44,285 bases of DNA from Actinomycetota bacterium (GCA_003161615.1 PMOB01000030.1:35794-80078), one strand, 5' to 3'; counted from the first letter of the stretch, positions 1-10,542 are shown. The notes: a model not told the origin generated them from the sequence alone. Translations and numbers: made by a program.

Positions 1-537
1 TGGTGGATCCGCCAGGCGGTGCAGCGCGGTGTCGCGAACAAGTCGCGGACGATCCGGATCCCCGTCCATATCGTCGAGCGCGAGCAGAAGATCGCGCGCG
101 CCGAGCGCGAGCTGACGCTGAAGCTCGAGCGGGCGCCGACCGACGAGGAGGTCGCGAAAACCGCGAAGCTGTCGTTGAAGCATGTGGGCGAGGTGCGGCG
201 CGCGGCGCGGACGGTGGCGAGCCTCGACAAGCCGCTCGGCGACGAAGGCGACACGTCCTTCGGGGACATCGTCGCGACGCATCCGACGGACGTCGAGGAG
301 GAGGTCGTCGTCGGGTTGAGCGAGACGCTGCTCCACGAGGCGGTCGACAAGCTGCCCGAGCGCGAGCAGCTGGTGATCAAGCTCCGCTACGGCCTGAACG
401 GCGACCGCGATCCGATGTCGCTAGAGACGATCGGGCGGGAGATGGGCCTGACCCGCGAGCGCGTCCGCCAGATCGAGACGCGAGCGCTCGAGCGGCTTGC
501 GCGCGAGCGCGAGATCGCCGCAATGGCCCCGGCCTAG
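1..537 (+). CDS. RNA polymerase sigma-70 family factor, 5'-truncated by the window edge
   Basis: The reading frame is open from base 1, so the start lies outside the window; 178 residues are visible. It opens inside conserved region 2.4 (WWIRQAV), which reads the -10 element, followed by the region 3 stretch RTIRIPVHIVEREQKIARAE. Region 4 carries the -35-reading helix-turn-helix, EMGLTRERVRQIETRAL, near the C-terminus. These are the hallmarks of a primary or group 2 sigma factor (RpoD/SigA/HrdB type) that directs core RNA polymerase to promoters. The acidic sequence before region 4 (DKPLGDEGDTSFGDIV) also fits the RpoD family. Which paralogue it is cannot be decided without the N-terminus. 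Its TAG stop lies in a CTAG shared with the convergent hxlR-type gene. Confidence 0.93.
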   Translation, partial: WWIRQAVQRGVANKSRTIRIPVHIVEREQKIARAERELTLKLERAPTDEEVAKTAKLSLKHVGEVRRAARTVASLDKPLGDEGDTSFGDIVATHPTDVEEEVVVGLSETLLHEAVDKLPEREQLVIKLRYGLNGDRDPMSLETIGREMGLTRERVRQIETRALERLAREREIAAMAPA

Positions 538-851
538 GCCGAGGCCGCGTACGCGGTGAGTGCCTCTACGACGTAGCGCAGGCGGCGCCCCGCTTCGCTC
601 AGCTGGTACTCGACCCGCGGAGGGCGGGTGTCGAAGACGTGGCGCTCGAGCACGCCGGCAGCCTCGAGTTCCGCGAGGCGCGCGGCGAGCGTGCGCGGCG
701 GGATCCCTTCGAGCGTCTGCTTGAACTCGTTGAAGCGGACGGCGCCCGCCTCCGCTGACGCCCAGACGATCGCGAGCGCCCAGCGGCGCCCGAGCAGATC
801 GACCGCGCGGGCGACCTCCTCGGGCAGCGGCTGGCAGGGGTTACACCGCAT
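534..851 (-). CDS. HxlR-family winged-helix transcriptional regulator
   Basis: 105 residues, the usual size for HxlR-family DNA-binding regulators. The winged-helix core is clear: the LLGRRWALAIVWA helix, FNEFKQTLEGIPPRTLAARL as the recognition helix-turn-helix, LEAAGVLERHVF, and a PPRVEYQLSEAG wing. The N-terminus carries CNPC; cysteines near the N-terminus are redox sensors in some family members (Bacillus HypR), so thiol sensing is possible but unproven here. The ATG lies inside the end of lon, overlapping it by 11 bases, so translation is probably coupled to lon and the regulator is made with the protease. Targets are unknown. It converges on the sigma-factor gene with a shared CTAG stop. 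Confidence 0.85.
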   Translation of the reverse strand: MRCNPCQPLPEEVARAVDLLGRRWALAIVWASAEAGAVRFNEFKQTLEGIPPRTLAARLAELEAAGVLERHVFDTRPPRVEYQLSEAGRRLRYVVEALTAYAASA

Positions 852-3144
852 GTAGATGCGACTGCTTCGGCTCGAGCGCCAGATCGAGCACCTCGCCGAG
901 CGTCATCACCGGATGGAACCGAATCGCCTCGCGCACGTCCGCCGGGACGTCGTCGAGGTCGGCGCGGTTCCGCTCGGGGATGATTACGTCGGTCAGCCCG
1001 GCGGCGTGCGCGGCGAGCACCTTCTGCTTCAGCCCGCCGATCGGCAGCACGCGCCCCTGCAGCGTCACCTCGCCGGTCATCCCGACCGTGTGCTTCACGG
1101 GCCGGTCGGAGAGGAGCGATGCGAGAGCGGTCGCCATCGTGATTCCGGCGCTCGGCCCGTCCTTCGGGATCGCGCCGGCGGGGACGTGCACGTGGAAGGA
1201 GCGGTCTTTGAAGGCATCCTCCGCCACGCCAAGCTCGTCTGCGTGCGAGTGGACGTACGAGAGCGCGATGCGCGCCGACTCCTTCATGACGTCGCCGAGT
1301 TGGCCCGTGAGTACAAGGTCAGTGCCGCCGTCCATCGTGGTCGCCTCGACGAAGAGGACGTCGCCGCCGGTGCCGGTGACCGCGAGACCCGTCGCGACAC
1401 CGGGAACGGCCGTCCGCTCCGCGACCTCCTGGAACACCTTCTGCCGGCCGAGCGCGTCGCGCACGACGTCGACGTCGACCTCGACAGGCGCCTCGACCTG
1501 CGCCGCCGCGATCCGGGTCGCGGTCTTGCGGAGGATCGTGCCGAGCTCACGCTCGAGCTGCCGGACGCCGGCTTCCCGCGTGTACTCCGAGACGACGAGC
1601 TGGATCACGTCGTCGGCGACGGTGACCTCGTCGTCGCGCAAACCGTTCCGCTCGACCTGCCGCGGCCAGAGGTAGCCGCGCGCGATCGCGGTCTTCTCGT
1701 CGACCGTGTAACCGTCGAAGCGGATGACCTCCATCCGGTCGAGCAGGGCAGCGGGAATCGTGTCCGCGACGTTGCCGGTCGCGATGAAAACGACCTCGGA
1801 GAGGTCGAGCTCGACGTCGAGGTAGTGGTCGCGGAAGGAGTGGTTCTGCGCCGGGTCGAGCACCTCCAGCAACGCCGCGGACGGGTCGCCGCGCCAGTCG
1901 GCGCCGACCTTGTCCACCTCGTCGAGGAGGATCACCGGGTTCATCGTCCCGGCGTCGCGGAGGGCGCGGACGAGCCGGCCCGGCAGCGAGCCGATGTACG
2001 TGCGGCGGTGGCCACGGATCTCCGCCTCGTCGCGGACGCCGCCGAGCGACATCCGCACGAACTCGCGGTTGAGCGCGCGCGCGACCGACTCGCCGATCGA
2101 CGTCTTCCCGGTGCCGGGCGGGCCGATCAGCGTCAGGATCGCGCCGCTCTTCTTGTCGTTCGGGATGCCGCGGTCCTGGCGTAGCTTCCGTACCGCGAGG
2201 TACTCGACGATGCGGTCCTTGACGTCCTCGAGGCCGGCGTGGTCGGTGTCGAGCACGGCCCGCGCGCTCGTCGGATCGAGAGTCTCCTCGCTCCGCTTCG
2301 ACCACGGCACAGCGATCAGCCAGTCGAGGTACGTGCGGATCATCGAGGCCTCGCCACTCGCGTCGCCCATCGTCTCGAGGCGCCGCAGCTCGCGGTCGGC
2401 CTGGGCGCGGACGTCCTCGGGCATCCCTGCCTCTTCGATCTTGGTCCGGTACTCCTCGACGACAGAACCCTCGTCCTCGCCGAGCTCCTTGCGGATCGAG
2501 TTCATCTGCTGGCGGAGGAACCACTCGCGCTGCTGCTTCTGCGCGCCCTCCTCGACGTCGTCGCGGATGCGCCGGCGCACCTGCAGCTCGGCGAGCCGCT
2601 CCTTCTGGATCGCGAGAGCAAGCTCGAGCCGCTCGACGACATCGACCTTCTCGAGCAGCTCGACGCGCTGCGCGAAGGTCACGTCGGGCGCGTAGGCGCA
2701 CGTGTCGGCGAGCGCGCCTGCGTCGCTGATCGCGCGGAGAAACTCGCGGACACGGTCGTCGGCGTCGCGCAGGTCGAGGATCTCCTCGACGACGGCGCGG
2801 TACTCGCGCTCGAGCTCGCGCGTCTGGACAGGCGGCGGATTCTCATCGGGCTTCTCCTCGACCTCAGCGCGGAGCCGGCCGAGCGCGTCGGTGTGGGCGG
2901 CGCCGATGACGCCGCGGTGCAGGCCTTCGAGGGCGACGGCGTAGGCGCCGCCGGGCATGCGGACGTGGTCGGCGACTTCGGCGACGATGCCGACGGCCGC
3001 GTACTCGTTCTCGTGCCGCGGCACGAGCAGGACGCGGTCCTCATCCCCCACCTCCACTGTGAGGGTGACATTCATTCCCGGAAAGACGACGATGTCCTCG
3101 AGCGGGACGAGCAACGAATCGGTCAAGACTGACTCACGCTCCAT
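841..3144 (-). CDS. lon: ATP-dependent Lon protease
   Basis: 767 residues, typical LonA length. The order is an N-terminal substrate-binding LON domain beginning MERESVLTDSLLVPL, a coiled-coil segment, an AAA+ ATPase with Walker A GPPGTGKT at about residue 338 and Walker B ILLDEVDK, and a C-terminal serine-lysine protease domain. The catalytic serine is in PKDGPSAGITMATAL (near residue 664) and the lysine in GGLKQKVLAAHAAG (near 706). Lon degrades damaged and selected regulatory proteins in the cytoplasm. A TACAAT -10-like element at 3162-3167 lies upstream, suggesting its own promoter although the SnoaL-like gene ends only 38 bases away. I see no HAIR-type HspR operator. The end of the gene overlaps the hxlR-type regulator. 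Confidence 0.98.
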   Translation of the reverse strand: MERESVLTDSLLVPLEDIVVFPGMNVTLTVEVGDEDRVLLVPRHENEYAAVGIVAEVADHVRMPGGAYAVALEGLHRGVIGAAHTDALGRLRAEVEEKPDENPPPVQTRELEREYRAVVEEILDLRDADDRVREFLRAISDAGALADTCAYAPDVTFAQRVELLEKVDVVERLELALAIQKERLAELQVRRRIRDDVEEGAQKQQREWFLRQQMNSIRKELGEDEGSVVEEYRTKIEEAGMPEDVRAQADRELRRLETMGDASGEASMIRTYLDWLIAVPWSKRSEETLDPTSARAVLDTDHAGLEDVKDRIVEYLAVRKLRQDRGIPNDKKSGAILTLIGPPGTGKTSIGESVARALNREFVRMSLGGVRDEAEIRGHRRTYIGSLPGRLVRALRDAGTMNPVILLDEVDKVGADWRGDPSAALLEVLDPAQNHSFRDHYLDVELDLSEVVFIATGNVADTIPAALLDRMEVIRFDGYTVDEKTAIARGYLWPRQVERNGLRDDEVTVADDVIQLVVSEYTREAGVRQLERELGTILRKTATRIAAAQVEAPVEVDVDVVRDALGRQKVFQEVAERTAVPGVATGLAVTGTGGDVLFVEATTMDGGTDLVLTGQLGDVMKESARIALSYVHSHADELGVAEDAFKDRSFHVHVPAGAIPKDGPSAGITMATALASLLSDRPVKHTVGMTGEVTLQGRVLPIGGLKQKVLAAHAAGLTDVIIPERNRADLDDVPADVREAIRFHPVMTLGEVLDLALEPKQSHLHAV

Positions 3145-3182
3145 GTGTAGTAGATATCGGAATTGTACCTACTCGCTCCACT

Positions 3183-3602
3183 CTAGTGGTGGTCGTCTTC
3201 GAGCCCTGCGGCCTCCAGCGCTGCTTCGAGATGGGGGTACTCCTCCACCCGCACGACGCGGCCGCCGCGCCGGTGGACGACGCCCGCCCAGCGGCCGAGG
3301 AGGTAGGAACGGCGGCTCTGCAGCGGTCGCTCGTCGGTCGGGTCGACCTCGACTCGGGAGAAGCGCATGCTGACGACGACGCGGTCGCCGAGCCCGATCG
3401 CGCGGTCGACGACGACGTGGTAGCTCTCCGCGACGCGCTCGGCGAGTACTTCGAGGACGCGGTCGCGGCTGACGAGGATCGCCTCCTCCCCCGCGGCAAC
3501 CCACTCGACGTCCGGGTCGAGCATTCCCTCGAGCGCCTCGAGGTCGCCGGCAACGAAGGCGCGATAGCCGCGCAGGAGAAGCTCGACGCTCTCGTGACTC
3601 AT
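3183..3602 (-). CDS. SnoaL-like / NTF2-fold protein
   Basis: 139 residues from the ATG at 3602. The pattern is that of the nuclear transport factor 2-like superfamily (SnoaL-like, DUF4440-type): an N-terminal helix ESVELLLRGYRAFVAGDLEAL, then LDPDVEWV, a cone of beta strands (VVVDRAIGLGDRVVVSMRF), and a final strand GRVVRVEEYPHLEAALEAAG. Members are small cyclases, isomerases or ligand-binding proteins; no catalytic set lets me choose. An in-frame extension reaches 3746 but would translate the tRNA-Ala gene, so I reject it. The ATG is only 13 bases after the tRNA 3' end and has no clear Shine-Dalgarno, so it is probably transcribed with the tRNA. Confidence 0.8.
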   Translation of the reverse strand: MSHESVELLLRGYRAFVAGDLEALEGMLDPDVEWVAAGEEAILVSRDRVLEVLAERVAESYHVVVDRAIGLGDRVVVSMRFSRVEVDPTDERPLQSRRSYLLGRWAGVVHRRGGRVVRVEEYPHLEAALEAAGLEDDHH

Positions 3603-3615
3603 GGTGCCGAGTCTA

Positions 3616-3688
3616 TGGAGCCGAGGGGGCTCGAACCCCTGACCTTCTGGCTGCCAGCCAGACGCTCTCCCAGCTGAGCTACGGCCCC
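3616..3688 (-). tRNA. tRNA-Ala (anticodon GGC)
   Basis: A full cloverleaf folds on the minus strand. The acceptor arm GGGGCCG pairs with CGGCTCC and contains the G3:U70 wobble pair that is the alanine identity element. The D arm reads AGCTCAGCTGGGAGAGC. The anticodon stem TCTGG/CCAGA closes the loop CTGGCAG with anticodon GGC, reading GCC and GCU. The T arm has the standard GGTTCGAGCC core. The discriminator base is A and no CCA is encoded. A TACACT hexamer sits 10 bases upstream. Confidence 0.97.
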
Positions 3689-3698
3689 TGGACGGCCC

Positions 3699-3704
3699 AG
3701 TGTA
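3699..3704 (-). promoter_or_regulatory. -10 element for tRNA-Ala (TACACT)
   Basis: TACACT on the minus strand ends 10 bases before the tRNA 5' end, which would place transcription start a few bases ahead of the tRNA. The same CTACACTG context recurs before rsfS and rplU and, with a T in front, before the response regulator. No good -35 hexamer is visible. Confidence 0.55.
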
Positions 3705-3745
3705 GCCGCGTGCCCATCGTTCTCCAGTCTGTTGCCTGAAGTGCA

Positions 3746-4522
3746 ATGGCGGTTGTAAGCGCGGTCCGCCACAATCGCAGCGTGTTCGAGATCGGAGCCA
3801 GCCTGCGCGAGGCGCGCATCAAGCGCAACCTCTCACCTACGGACGTCCACAAGGCGATCCGCATCCGCGACCGCTACCTCCAGGCGCTCGAGGAGGAACG
3901 CTGGGAATCGCTGCCGGGCGATGCGTACGTCAAGGGATTCCTCCGCACGTACGCCGATTTCCTCGGCCTCGACGGGAACCTCTACGTCGACGAGTACAAC
4001 AGCCGTTTCGCCGAGCACGACGAGCCGCCGCTCGCGCCGCAGCCTCTGCCGAGAAGGGAGCTGGGCGGGGGACGCAGCGTTGGCCTGCTGTGGCCGCTGC
4101 TCGCAATCGGCGCGATCGTGGCGATCGTGGCGGCCGTCGCCGCGTGGCAGCTCAACCGCGGCTCGAACAAGGCATCGCCGCCGACCACGACCACGAACCA
4201 GACGACGACGAGCGGAACCACGACGACGAAGAAGCACCACACGCCGCCGCCCGTGGCGCTGCCGACGCACGCCACGCTCGTCGCAGCGCGCGGCGCCTGC
4301 TGGGTCGAGGTCCGGGTCGGAAGCCCGAACGGGAAGCTGCTCTTCGAGAACACGCTGCAGCAAGGGCAGTCGCAGACGGTGAGCCTGGCCGGCGGCTCCC
4401 TCTGGCTGGACGTCGGCGACCCGCCGAATCTCGACGTCCACCTCGGCGGGCGGATCGCGCCGGGCCTACCGAGCCAGGCGGGGAACGTGCTGCTCACGCA
4501 GCGCGGGCTCAAGCCCGCCTAA
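3746..4522 (+). CDS. RodZ-like membrane protein with N-terminal helix-turn-helix
   Basis: 258 residues. The N-terminal ~95 residues form an Xre-like helix-turn-helix (IGASLREARIKRNLSPTDV ... LEEERWESLPGDAYVKGFL) of the RodZ/HTH_25 type. One transmembrane helix, about residues 112-134 (GLLWPLLAIGAIVAIVAAV), is followed by a Thr/Pro-rich linker and a C-terminal beta-rich DUF4115-like domain (GACWVEVRVGS ... LWLDVGDPPNLDVHLGG). RodZ ties the MreB cytoskeleton to the envelope; an mre cluster lies 7 kb away, which fits. The start is uncertain: the ATG at 3746 or a GTG at 3782, which gives MFEIGASLREAR; neither has a Shine-Dalgarno. It is divergent from the tRNA-Ala gene and converges on rsfS with a 3-base gap. 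Confidence 0.82.
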   Translation: MAVVSAVRHNRSVFEIGASLREARIKRNLSPTDVHKAIRIRDRYLQALEEERWESLPGDAYVKGFLRTYADFLGLDGNLYVDEYNSRFAEHDEPPLAPQPLPRRELGGGRSVGLLWPLLAIGAIVAIVAAVAAWQLNRGSNKASPPTTTTNQTTTSGTTTTKKHHTPPPVALPTHATLVAARGACWVEVRVGSPNGKLLFENTLQQGQSQTVSLAGGSLWLDVGDPPNLDVHLGGRIAPGLPSQAGNVLLTQRGLKPA

Positions 4523-4525
4523 GGC

Positions 4526-4882
4526 TTAGACCGCTGCGGCGTCGAGGTCGACGGCGGGCACGTCGCTCCACAGATCCTCGAGCCGGTAGTACGCGCGCGC
4601 CTCGGGCGTGAAGACGTGGAGGACGACGTCGAGATAGTCGGCGATGATCCACGCGCCTTCGCGCATTCCGTCGACGCTCGCCGGCAGCAGCCGTGCCTCC
4701 TGCTTCAGCTGCGTGTGCACCTCGTCCCAGATCGCCGCCGTCTGCCGCGGATTGCGGCCGCTCGCGATGACGAAGTAGTCGGTGAAAGAGCATTCCGGCC
4801 GCATGTCGAGGATGACAACGTCCTCCGCCAGCTTCTCCTGGGCGAGAGCGGCGATGCGGCGGGCCTGTTCGAGAGAGTTCAG
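4526..4882 (-). CDS. rsfS: Ribosomal silencing factor RsfS, probable CTG start
   Basis: Iojap/RsfS family, which binds L14 (uL14) and blocks subunit joining. The motifs AEDVVILDM, SFTDYFVIASG, WIIADYLDVVLHVF and YYRLEDLW are intact. The first ATG (4804) would delete the conserved first ~26 residues (SLEQARRIAALAQEKLAEDV). The frame stays open back to a TGA at about 4909 but has no ATG, GTG or TTG. I therefore place the start at CTG 4882, preceded 10 bases upstream by GAGGA (4893-4897), giving 118 residues, the normal family length. An ATC at 4903 is the alternative, nearly leaderless relative to the TACACT at 4912-4917. It is the last gene of the rne-rplU-rpmA-obgE-nadD-rsfS cluster. Confidence 0.85.
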   Translation of the reverse strand: MNSLEQARRIAALAQEKLAEDVVILDMRPECSFTDYFVIASGRNPRQTAAIWDEVHTQLKQEARLLPASVDGMREGAWIIADYLDVVLHVFTPEARAYYRLEDLWSDVPAVDLDAAAV

Positions 4883-4911
4883 CTGGAAATCGTCCTCGGT
4901 GATCGCGGCTC

Positions 4912-4917
4912 AGTGTA
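4912..4917 (-). promoter_or_regulatory. -10 element for rsfS (TACACT)
   Basis: GGCTACACTGAG lies in the gap after nadD. It would start transcription near 4905, giving rsfS a leader of about 20 bases if the CTG start at 4882 is right. The context matches the tRNA-Ala and rplU elements. Confidence 0.45.
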
Positions 4918-4925
4918 GCCCTGGG

Positions 4926-5480
4926 TCACGGACGGTAGAGCCCGCGCTCGGAGATCAGCCGGACGACGGCGGCCGGGACGAGGCCATCGAGCGGCTCGCC
5001 GGCGGCCGCGAGCGCCCGGACGTCGGTCGACGCGGCGGGGTTCGGCGCGATCTCGAAGAAGAGGACGCGCTCCGGCCGAACGAGTTGAGCGAGCACGTCG
5101 TCGAGGTCCTCCTGCGGGAAGCCGGGACGCGTCGCAACTGCGAGCCGCGCCCGCTCGAGCACCTCGTCCGGCTCCGTCCAGTCGAGGAAGCCGCGGAACT
5201 GGTCGGCGCCGACAACGAAGACCGGGTCGTCGAAGGGCTCCACGCGCAGGAGCGCGACGGTGCGCGGATGCGGGTCGAGGCGGACGTCGTCGTTCGGGAA
5301 GGCGGCGCGCGCGAGCGCGAGCCTGTCGCCGGCCGAGGCGTGAGTCGCGCGGTGCCCGGGCTTTTCGTTGACGAGGATCACGAGCCGTTCGGCGCCGAAC
5401 CGCTCGCGCGCCGCGTCGGCGACGGCGACGTGGCCGAGATGCGGCGGGTCGAACGCGCCGCCGTAGAGCACTACTCCCAT
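4926..5480 (-). CDS. nadD: Nicotinate-nucleotide adenylyltransferase
   Basis: 184 residues, slightly short for NadD. The nucleotidyltransferase signature GGAFDPPHLGHV is at residues 7-18, followed by LVILVNEKPGHR, HASAGDRLALARAAF, the FVVGADQFRGFLDWTEPD segment and a late SERGLY matching the family's C-terminal ISSTxIR/GLYR region in degraded form. It transfers AMP from ATP to nicotinate mononucleotide in NAD synthesis. The start ATG overlaps the end of obgE by 10 bases, so expression is likely coupled. Its position between obgE and rsfS is the common bacterial arrangement. Confidence 0.95.
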   Translation of the reverse strand: MGVVLYGGAFDPPHLGHVAVADAARERFGAERLVILVNEKPGHRATHASAGDRLALARAAFPNDDVRLDPHPRTVALLRVEPFDDPVFVVGADQFRGFLDWTEPDEVLERARLAVATRPGFPQEDLDDVLAQLVRPERVLFFEIAPNPAASTDVRALAAAGEPLDGLVPAAVVRLISERGLYRP

Positions 5481-6655
5481 TCGAGCTGCTCCTCCCCGAT
5501 CTCGACCGTGTCGCCTGCGCGCGCTCCGGCGGCGCGGAGGATCGCCTCGAGCTCCTCCTCCCCGGGCGGCTTGCCGGTGACCCGGAAGCCGCGCTCGGTG
5601 CGGAAGACCCGGTACCGGCGGCGGTCCGCGCCCGGCCGGTAGAAGAGGAAGTCGACCATCTCGTCCGCAACCTCTTCGGGCTCTTCCTCCGGCGGCACGA
5701 GCTCGAACAGCGTCCCACGCAGCTCGTCGAGACCTGCGCCCGTCGCGGCGGAGACGCGGAGAACGCGTTCGATCCGCTCGTCCTCGATGCCGAACGAGGG
5801 CGGCTCTGGCTTGAGGTCGATCTTGTTCAGGATGACGATCTGCCGCCGCTCGTCGAGGCCGGCGCCATAGGCGGCGAGCTCGGCGTCGATCGTCCGCCAG
5901 CGTTCGGCGGCGTCGTCCTCCGACGAGTCGATCACATGGACGAGCAGGCGCGCGCGCTCGAGATGCGCGAGGAACTCATGGCCGAGGCCGATGCCCTCGC
6001 TCGCGCCCTCGATCAGCCCCGGGACGTCCGCGACGACGAGCTGACGCCCGTCGGAGGACTCCACCGTCCCGAGCACCGGCGACAGCGTCGTGAACGGGTA
6101 CTCGGCGACCTTGGGGCGAGCGTTCGAGATGCGGGTCAGGAGCGACGATTTGCCTGCATTTGGGTGACCGACGAGCGCGGCGTCGGCAAGGAGCTTGAGA
6201 CGGAGCTCGATCTCCTTCTCGTCGCCGGGCAGGCCGATCTCGGCGAAACGTGGCGTCTGCCGGGTGGGGCTGGCGAAATGCTTGTTGCCACGGCCGCCCG
6301 TCCCGCCGGCCGCGACGACGACGCGCGCGCCCGCGCGGGCGAGGTCCGCGACGAGCTCCTCGCCCGCGAACACCTGCGTCCCGATCGGCACTACGAGCAC
6401 CGCATCCTCCCCGCGTGCGCCGTTCGACAGGCGCCCGCCGCCGCCGCCGCCGCGGCCGGCACGGAGCTTCTGGTTCGGCCGGACGCCGGACAGGTCGCGC
6501 TTGCGCCCATCTGCGACGAGCACGACGTCTCCGCCGTCCCCGCCGTCGCCACCGTCCGGCCCGCCACGCGGCACGTACTTCTCCCGCCGGAAGTGGATCG
6601 AGCCGTCACCGCCGCGGCCCGCGGCGGCCGTCAATTTCGCTTGATCGTGGAACAT
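5471..6655 (-). CDS. obgE: GTPase Obg/CgtA
   Basis: 394 residues in the three-part Obg layout. The N-terminal glycine-rich Obg fold (MFHDQAKLTAAAGRGGDG, GGDGGDGGDVVLVAD) is followed by the G domain with G1 GHPNAGKSSLLTRIS, switch II DVPGLIEGAS and NKID at G4. A C-terminal OCT domain follows (VVDFLFYRPG-like region, FRVTGKPPGEEELEAIL). Obg is essential for late 50S assembly and stress signalling. It sits directly behind rplU and rpmA, the classic order. The ATG has no strong Shine-Dalgarno. A 90-base gap separates it from rpmA and contains an imperfect GC-rich hairpin around 6686-6715. Confidence 0.97.
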   Translation of the reverse strand: MFHDQAKLTAAAGRGGDGSIHFRREKYVPRGGPDGGDGGDGGDVVLVADGRKRDLSGVRPNQKLRAGRGGGGGGRLSNGARGEDAVLVVPIGTQVFAGEELVADLARAGARVVVAAGGTGGRGNKHFASPTRQTPRFAEIGLPGDEKEIELRLKLLADAALVGHPNAGKSSLLTRISNARPKVAEYPFTTLSPVLGTVESSDGRQLVVADVPGLIEGASEGIGLGHEFLAHLERARLLVHVIDSSEDDAAERWRTIDAELAAYGAGLDERRQIVILNKIDLKPEPPSFGIEDERIERVLRVSAATGAGLDELRGTLFELVPPEEEPEEVADEMVDFLFYRPGADRRRYRVFRTERGFRVTGKPPGEEELEAILRAAGARAGDTVEIGEEQLEWE

Positions 6656-6745
6656 CGAGGGGGAACGGTACTCAGCTCTCGTCGCCGCGCTCTAGATGCG
6701 CGCGGCGCGACAAAGCCGACTCGGTTGCGGCGAACCAGGCGTCCG

Positions 6746-7012
6746 CTAGCCCGCAGCGGGCGAAGCGGGATCGACACTGATGAAGCGGCGTTCGCCGCTC
6801 GTGCGGAACGCGACCTTGCCGTCGCGCTTCGCGAAGATCGTGTCGTCCTTGCCGATGCCGGTGCCCTCGCCGGGGCGGAAGCGGGTGCCACGCTGGCGGA
6901 CGAGGATCATCCCCGCCGTCACGTCCTGGCCGGCGAAGAGTTTCACGCCGAGCATCTTCGGCTTGGAGTCGCGGCCGTTCCGCGAGGAGCCGAGTCCCTT
7001 CTTATGCGCCAT
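6746..7012 (-). CDS. rpmA: 50S ribosomal protein L27
   Basis: 88 residues, full length. It begins [19 protein letters not shown] and contains the bL27 core [21 protein letters not shown] and [17 protein letters not shown]. The N-terminus has no cleaved leader of the Firmicute type; the mature-type MAHKKG start is encoded. L27 reaches into the peptidyl transferase centre. The ATG overlaps the TAA of rplU by one base (TAATG), so translation is probably coupled. Confidence 0.98.
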   Translation of the reverse strand: MAHKKGLGSSRNGRDSKPKMLGVKLFAGQDVTAGMILVRQRGTRFRPGEGTGIGKDDTIFAKRDGKVAFRTSGERRFISVDPASPAAG

Positions 7013-7557
7013 TACTTCGCCTCCAATGCGCTTTCGAGCGCGGCGAGCGCGCCCTTGCGTGCCTTGCCCGAGTGCTCGGCCTCGAGCGCCGCCTCGACCT
7101 CGGCCTTGCTCCAGCCGGCAGCGGCCTCGGTGAGCTGTGCGATCGTCATCCCGCCGACGTCCGGCCCTGCCGCCGCCTTCGCGGGAGCTGCCTTCTTCGG
7201 CGCGGCTGCCTTCTCCGCCTTCGGCTTCTCGGCTGCGGCCTTCGCCTTCGCAGTCTTGGCGCCGATCGACTCGATCTGGATCCGCGTCAGGCGGCTGCGG
7301 TGGCCGTTGTGCCGCTTGTAGCCGGTGCGCTTGCGGTACTTGCCGATCCGGATCTTCTCGCCGAGCTCATGCCCGACGACTCGCGCCGTGACCGTGGTCG
7401 ACGGCGTCAAGTCCGTGTTGCCGTTACCGCCGATGAGGAGCACGCGCGGCTCGAGGGTTTTGCCCTCGTCAACTTTCAGGCGGTCGACTAGCAGCCACTC
7501 GCCCTCCTGGACGCGGTACTGCTTGCCGCCGAGACTGATGATCGCGTAACCGCTCAT
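7012..7557 (-). CDS. rplU: 50S ribosomal protein L21 with long C-terminal extension
   Basis: 181 residues against about 103 for ordinary bL21. The first ~103 residues are canonical ([19 protein letters not shown] ... [19 protein letters not shown]). An Ala/Lys-rich linker ([20 protein letters not shown]) follows, then a small helical domain ([24 protein letters not shown]...), which resembles short helical DNA/RNA-binding tails fused to L21 in some actinobacteria. I set the start at ATG 7557; a longer in-frame extension would run through the intergenic hairpin. No Shine-Dalgarno is visible; a 7-bp hairpin (7568-7586) occupies the leader. Confidence 0.95.
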   Translation of the reverse strand: MSGYAIISLGGKQYRVQEGEWLLVDRLKVDEGKTLEPRVLLIGGNGNTDLTPSTTVTARVVGHELGEKIRIGKYRKRTGYKRHNGHRSRLTRIQIESIGAKTAKAKAAAEKPKAEKAAAPKKAAPAKAAAGPDVGGMTIAQLTEAAAGWSKAEVEAALEAEHSGKARKGALAALESALEAK

Positions 7558-7567
7558 GGCGTGGAAA

Positions 7568-7586
7568 CGCGGGCCTTCCGCCCGCG
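7568..7586 (-). other. Hairpin in the rplU leader
   Basis: CGCGGGC and GCCCGCG pair around the loop GGAAG on the minus strand, ending 10 bases before the rplU ATG. A TACACT -10 element lies just upstream, so the hairpin would begin the rplU transcript. It may govern L21 synthesis or stabilise the 5' end. Confidence 0.5.
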
Positions 7587-7594
7587 AGTCGTGC

Positions 7595-7600
7595 AGTGTA
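7595..7600 (-). promoter_or_regulatory. -10 element for rplU (TACACT)
   Basis: GCTACACTGCAC on the minus strand spans the 44-base gap between rne/rng and rplU. It would allow rplU-rpmA-obgE to be transcribed independently of the long RNase gene. No clear -35 is seen. Confidence 0.4.
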
Positions 7601-7601
7601 G

Positions 7602-10388
<2,787 letters not shown>

Positions 10389-10395
10389 AGAGAAA

Positions 10396-10401
10396 CTCCT
10401 T
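10396..10401 (-). promoter_or_regulatory. Shine-Dalgarno site fixing the TTG start of rne
   Basis: AAGGAG on the minus strand lies 7 bases before TTG 10388. It is one of the few strong ribosome binding sites in the window and justifies the non-ATG start. Confidence 0.75.
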
Positions 10402-10542
10402 GAGAGAGGCGCGCTGCACTAAACCGGTCAACCATGGGCCAATCCGCTCTGCGCGCGCGCTCGTTGTTGTCAATGAAAAGCATGGAATGCCTCGACAGCC
10501 AGAGTAGCAGTGGGTTTGGTCGGCTCTCCGTCCGGCGCCCCC

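Noticed and set aside
3145-3182. A HAIR-type HspR operator controlling lon.
   Set aside because: No CTTGAGT-N7-ACTCAAG inverted repeat is present in the upstream gap.
3603-3746. N-terminal extension of the SnoaL-like protein through the tRNA-Ala gene.
   Set aside because: It would translate the tRNA; the fold starts at ATG 3602.
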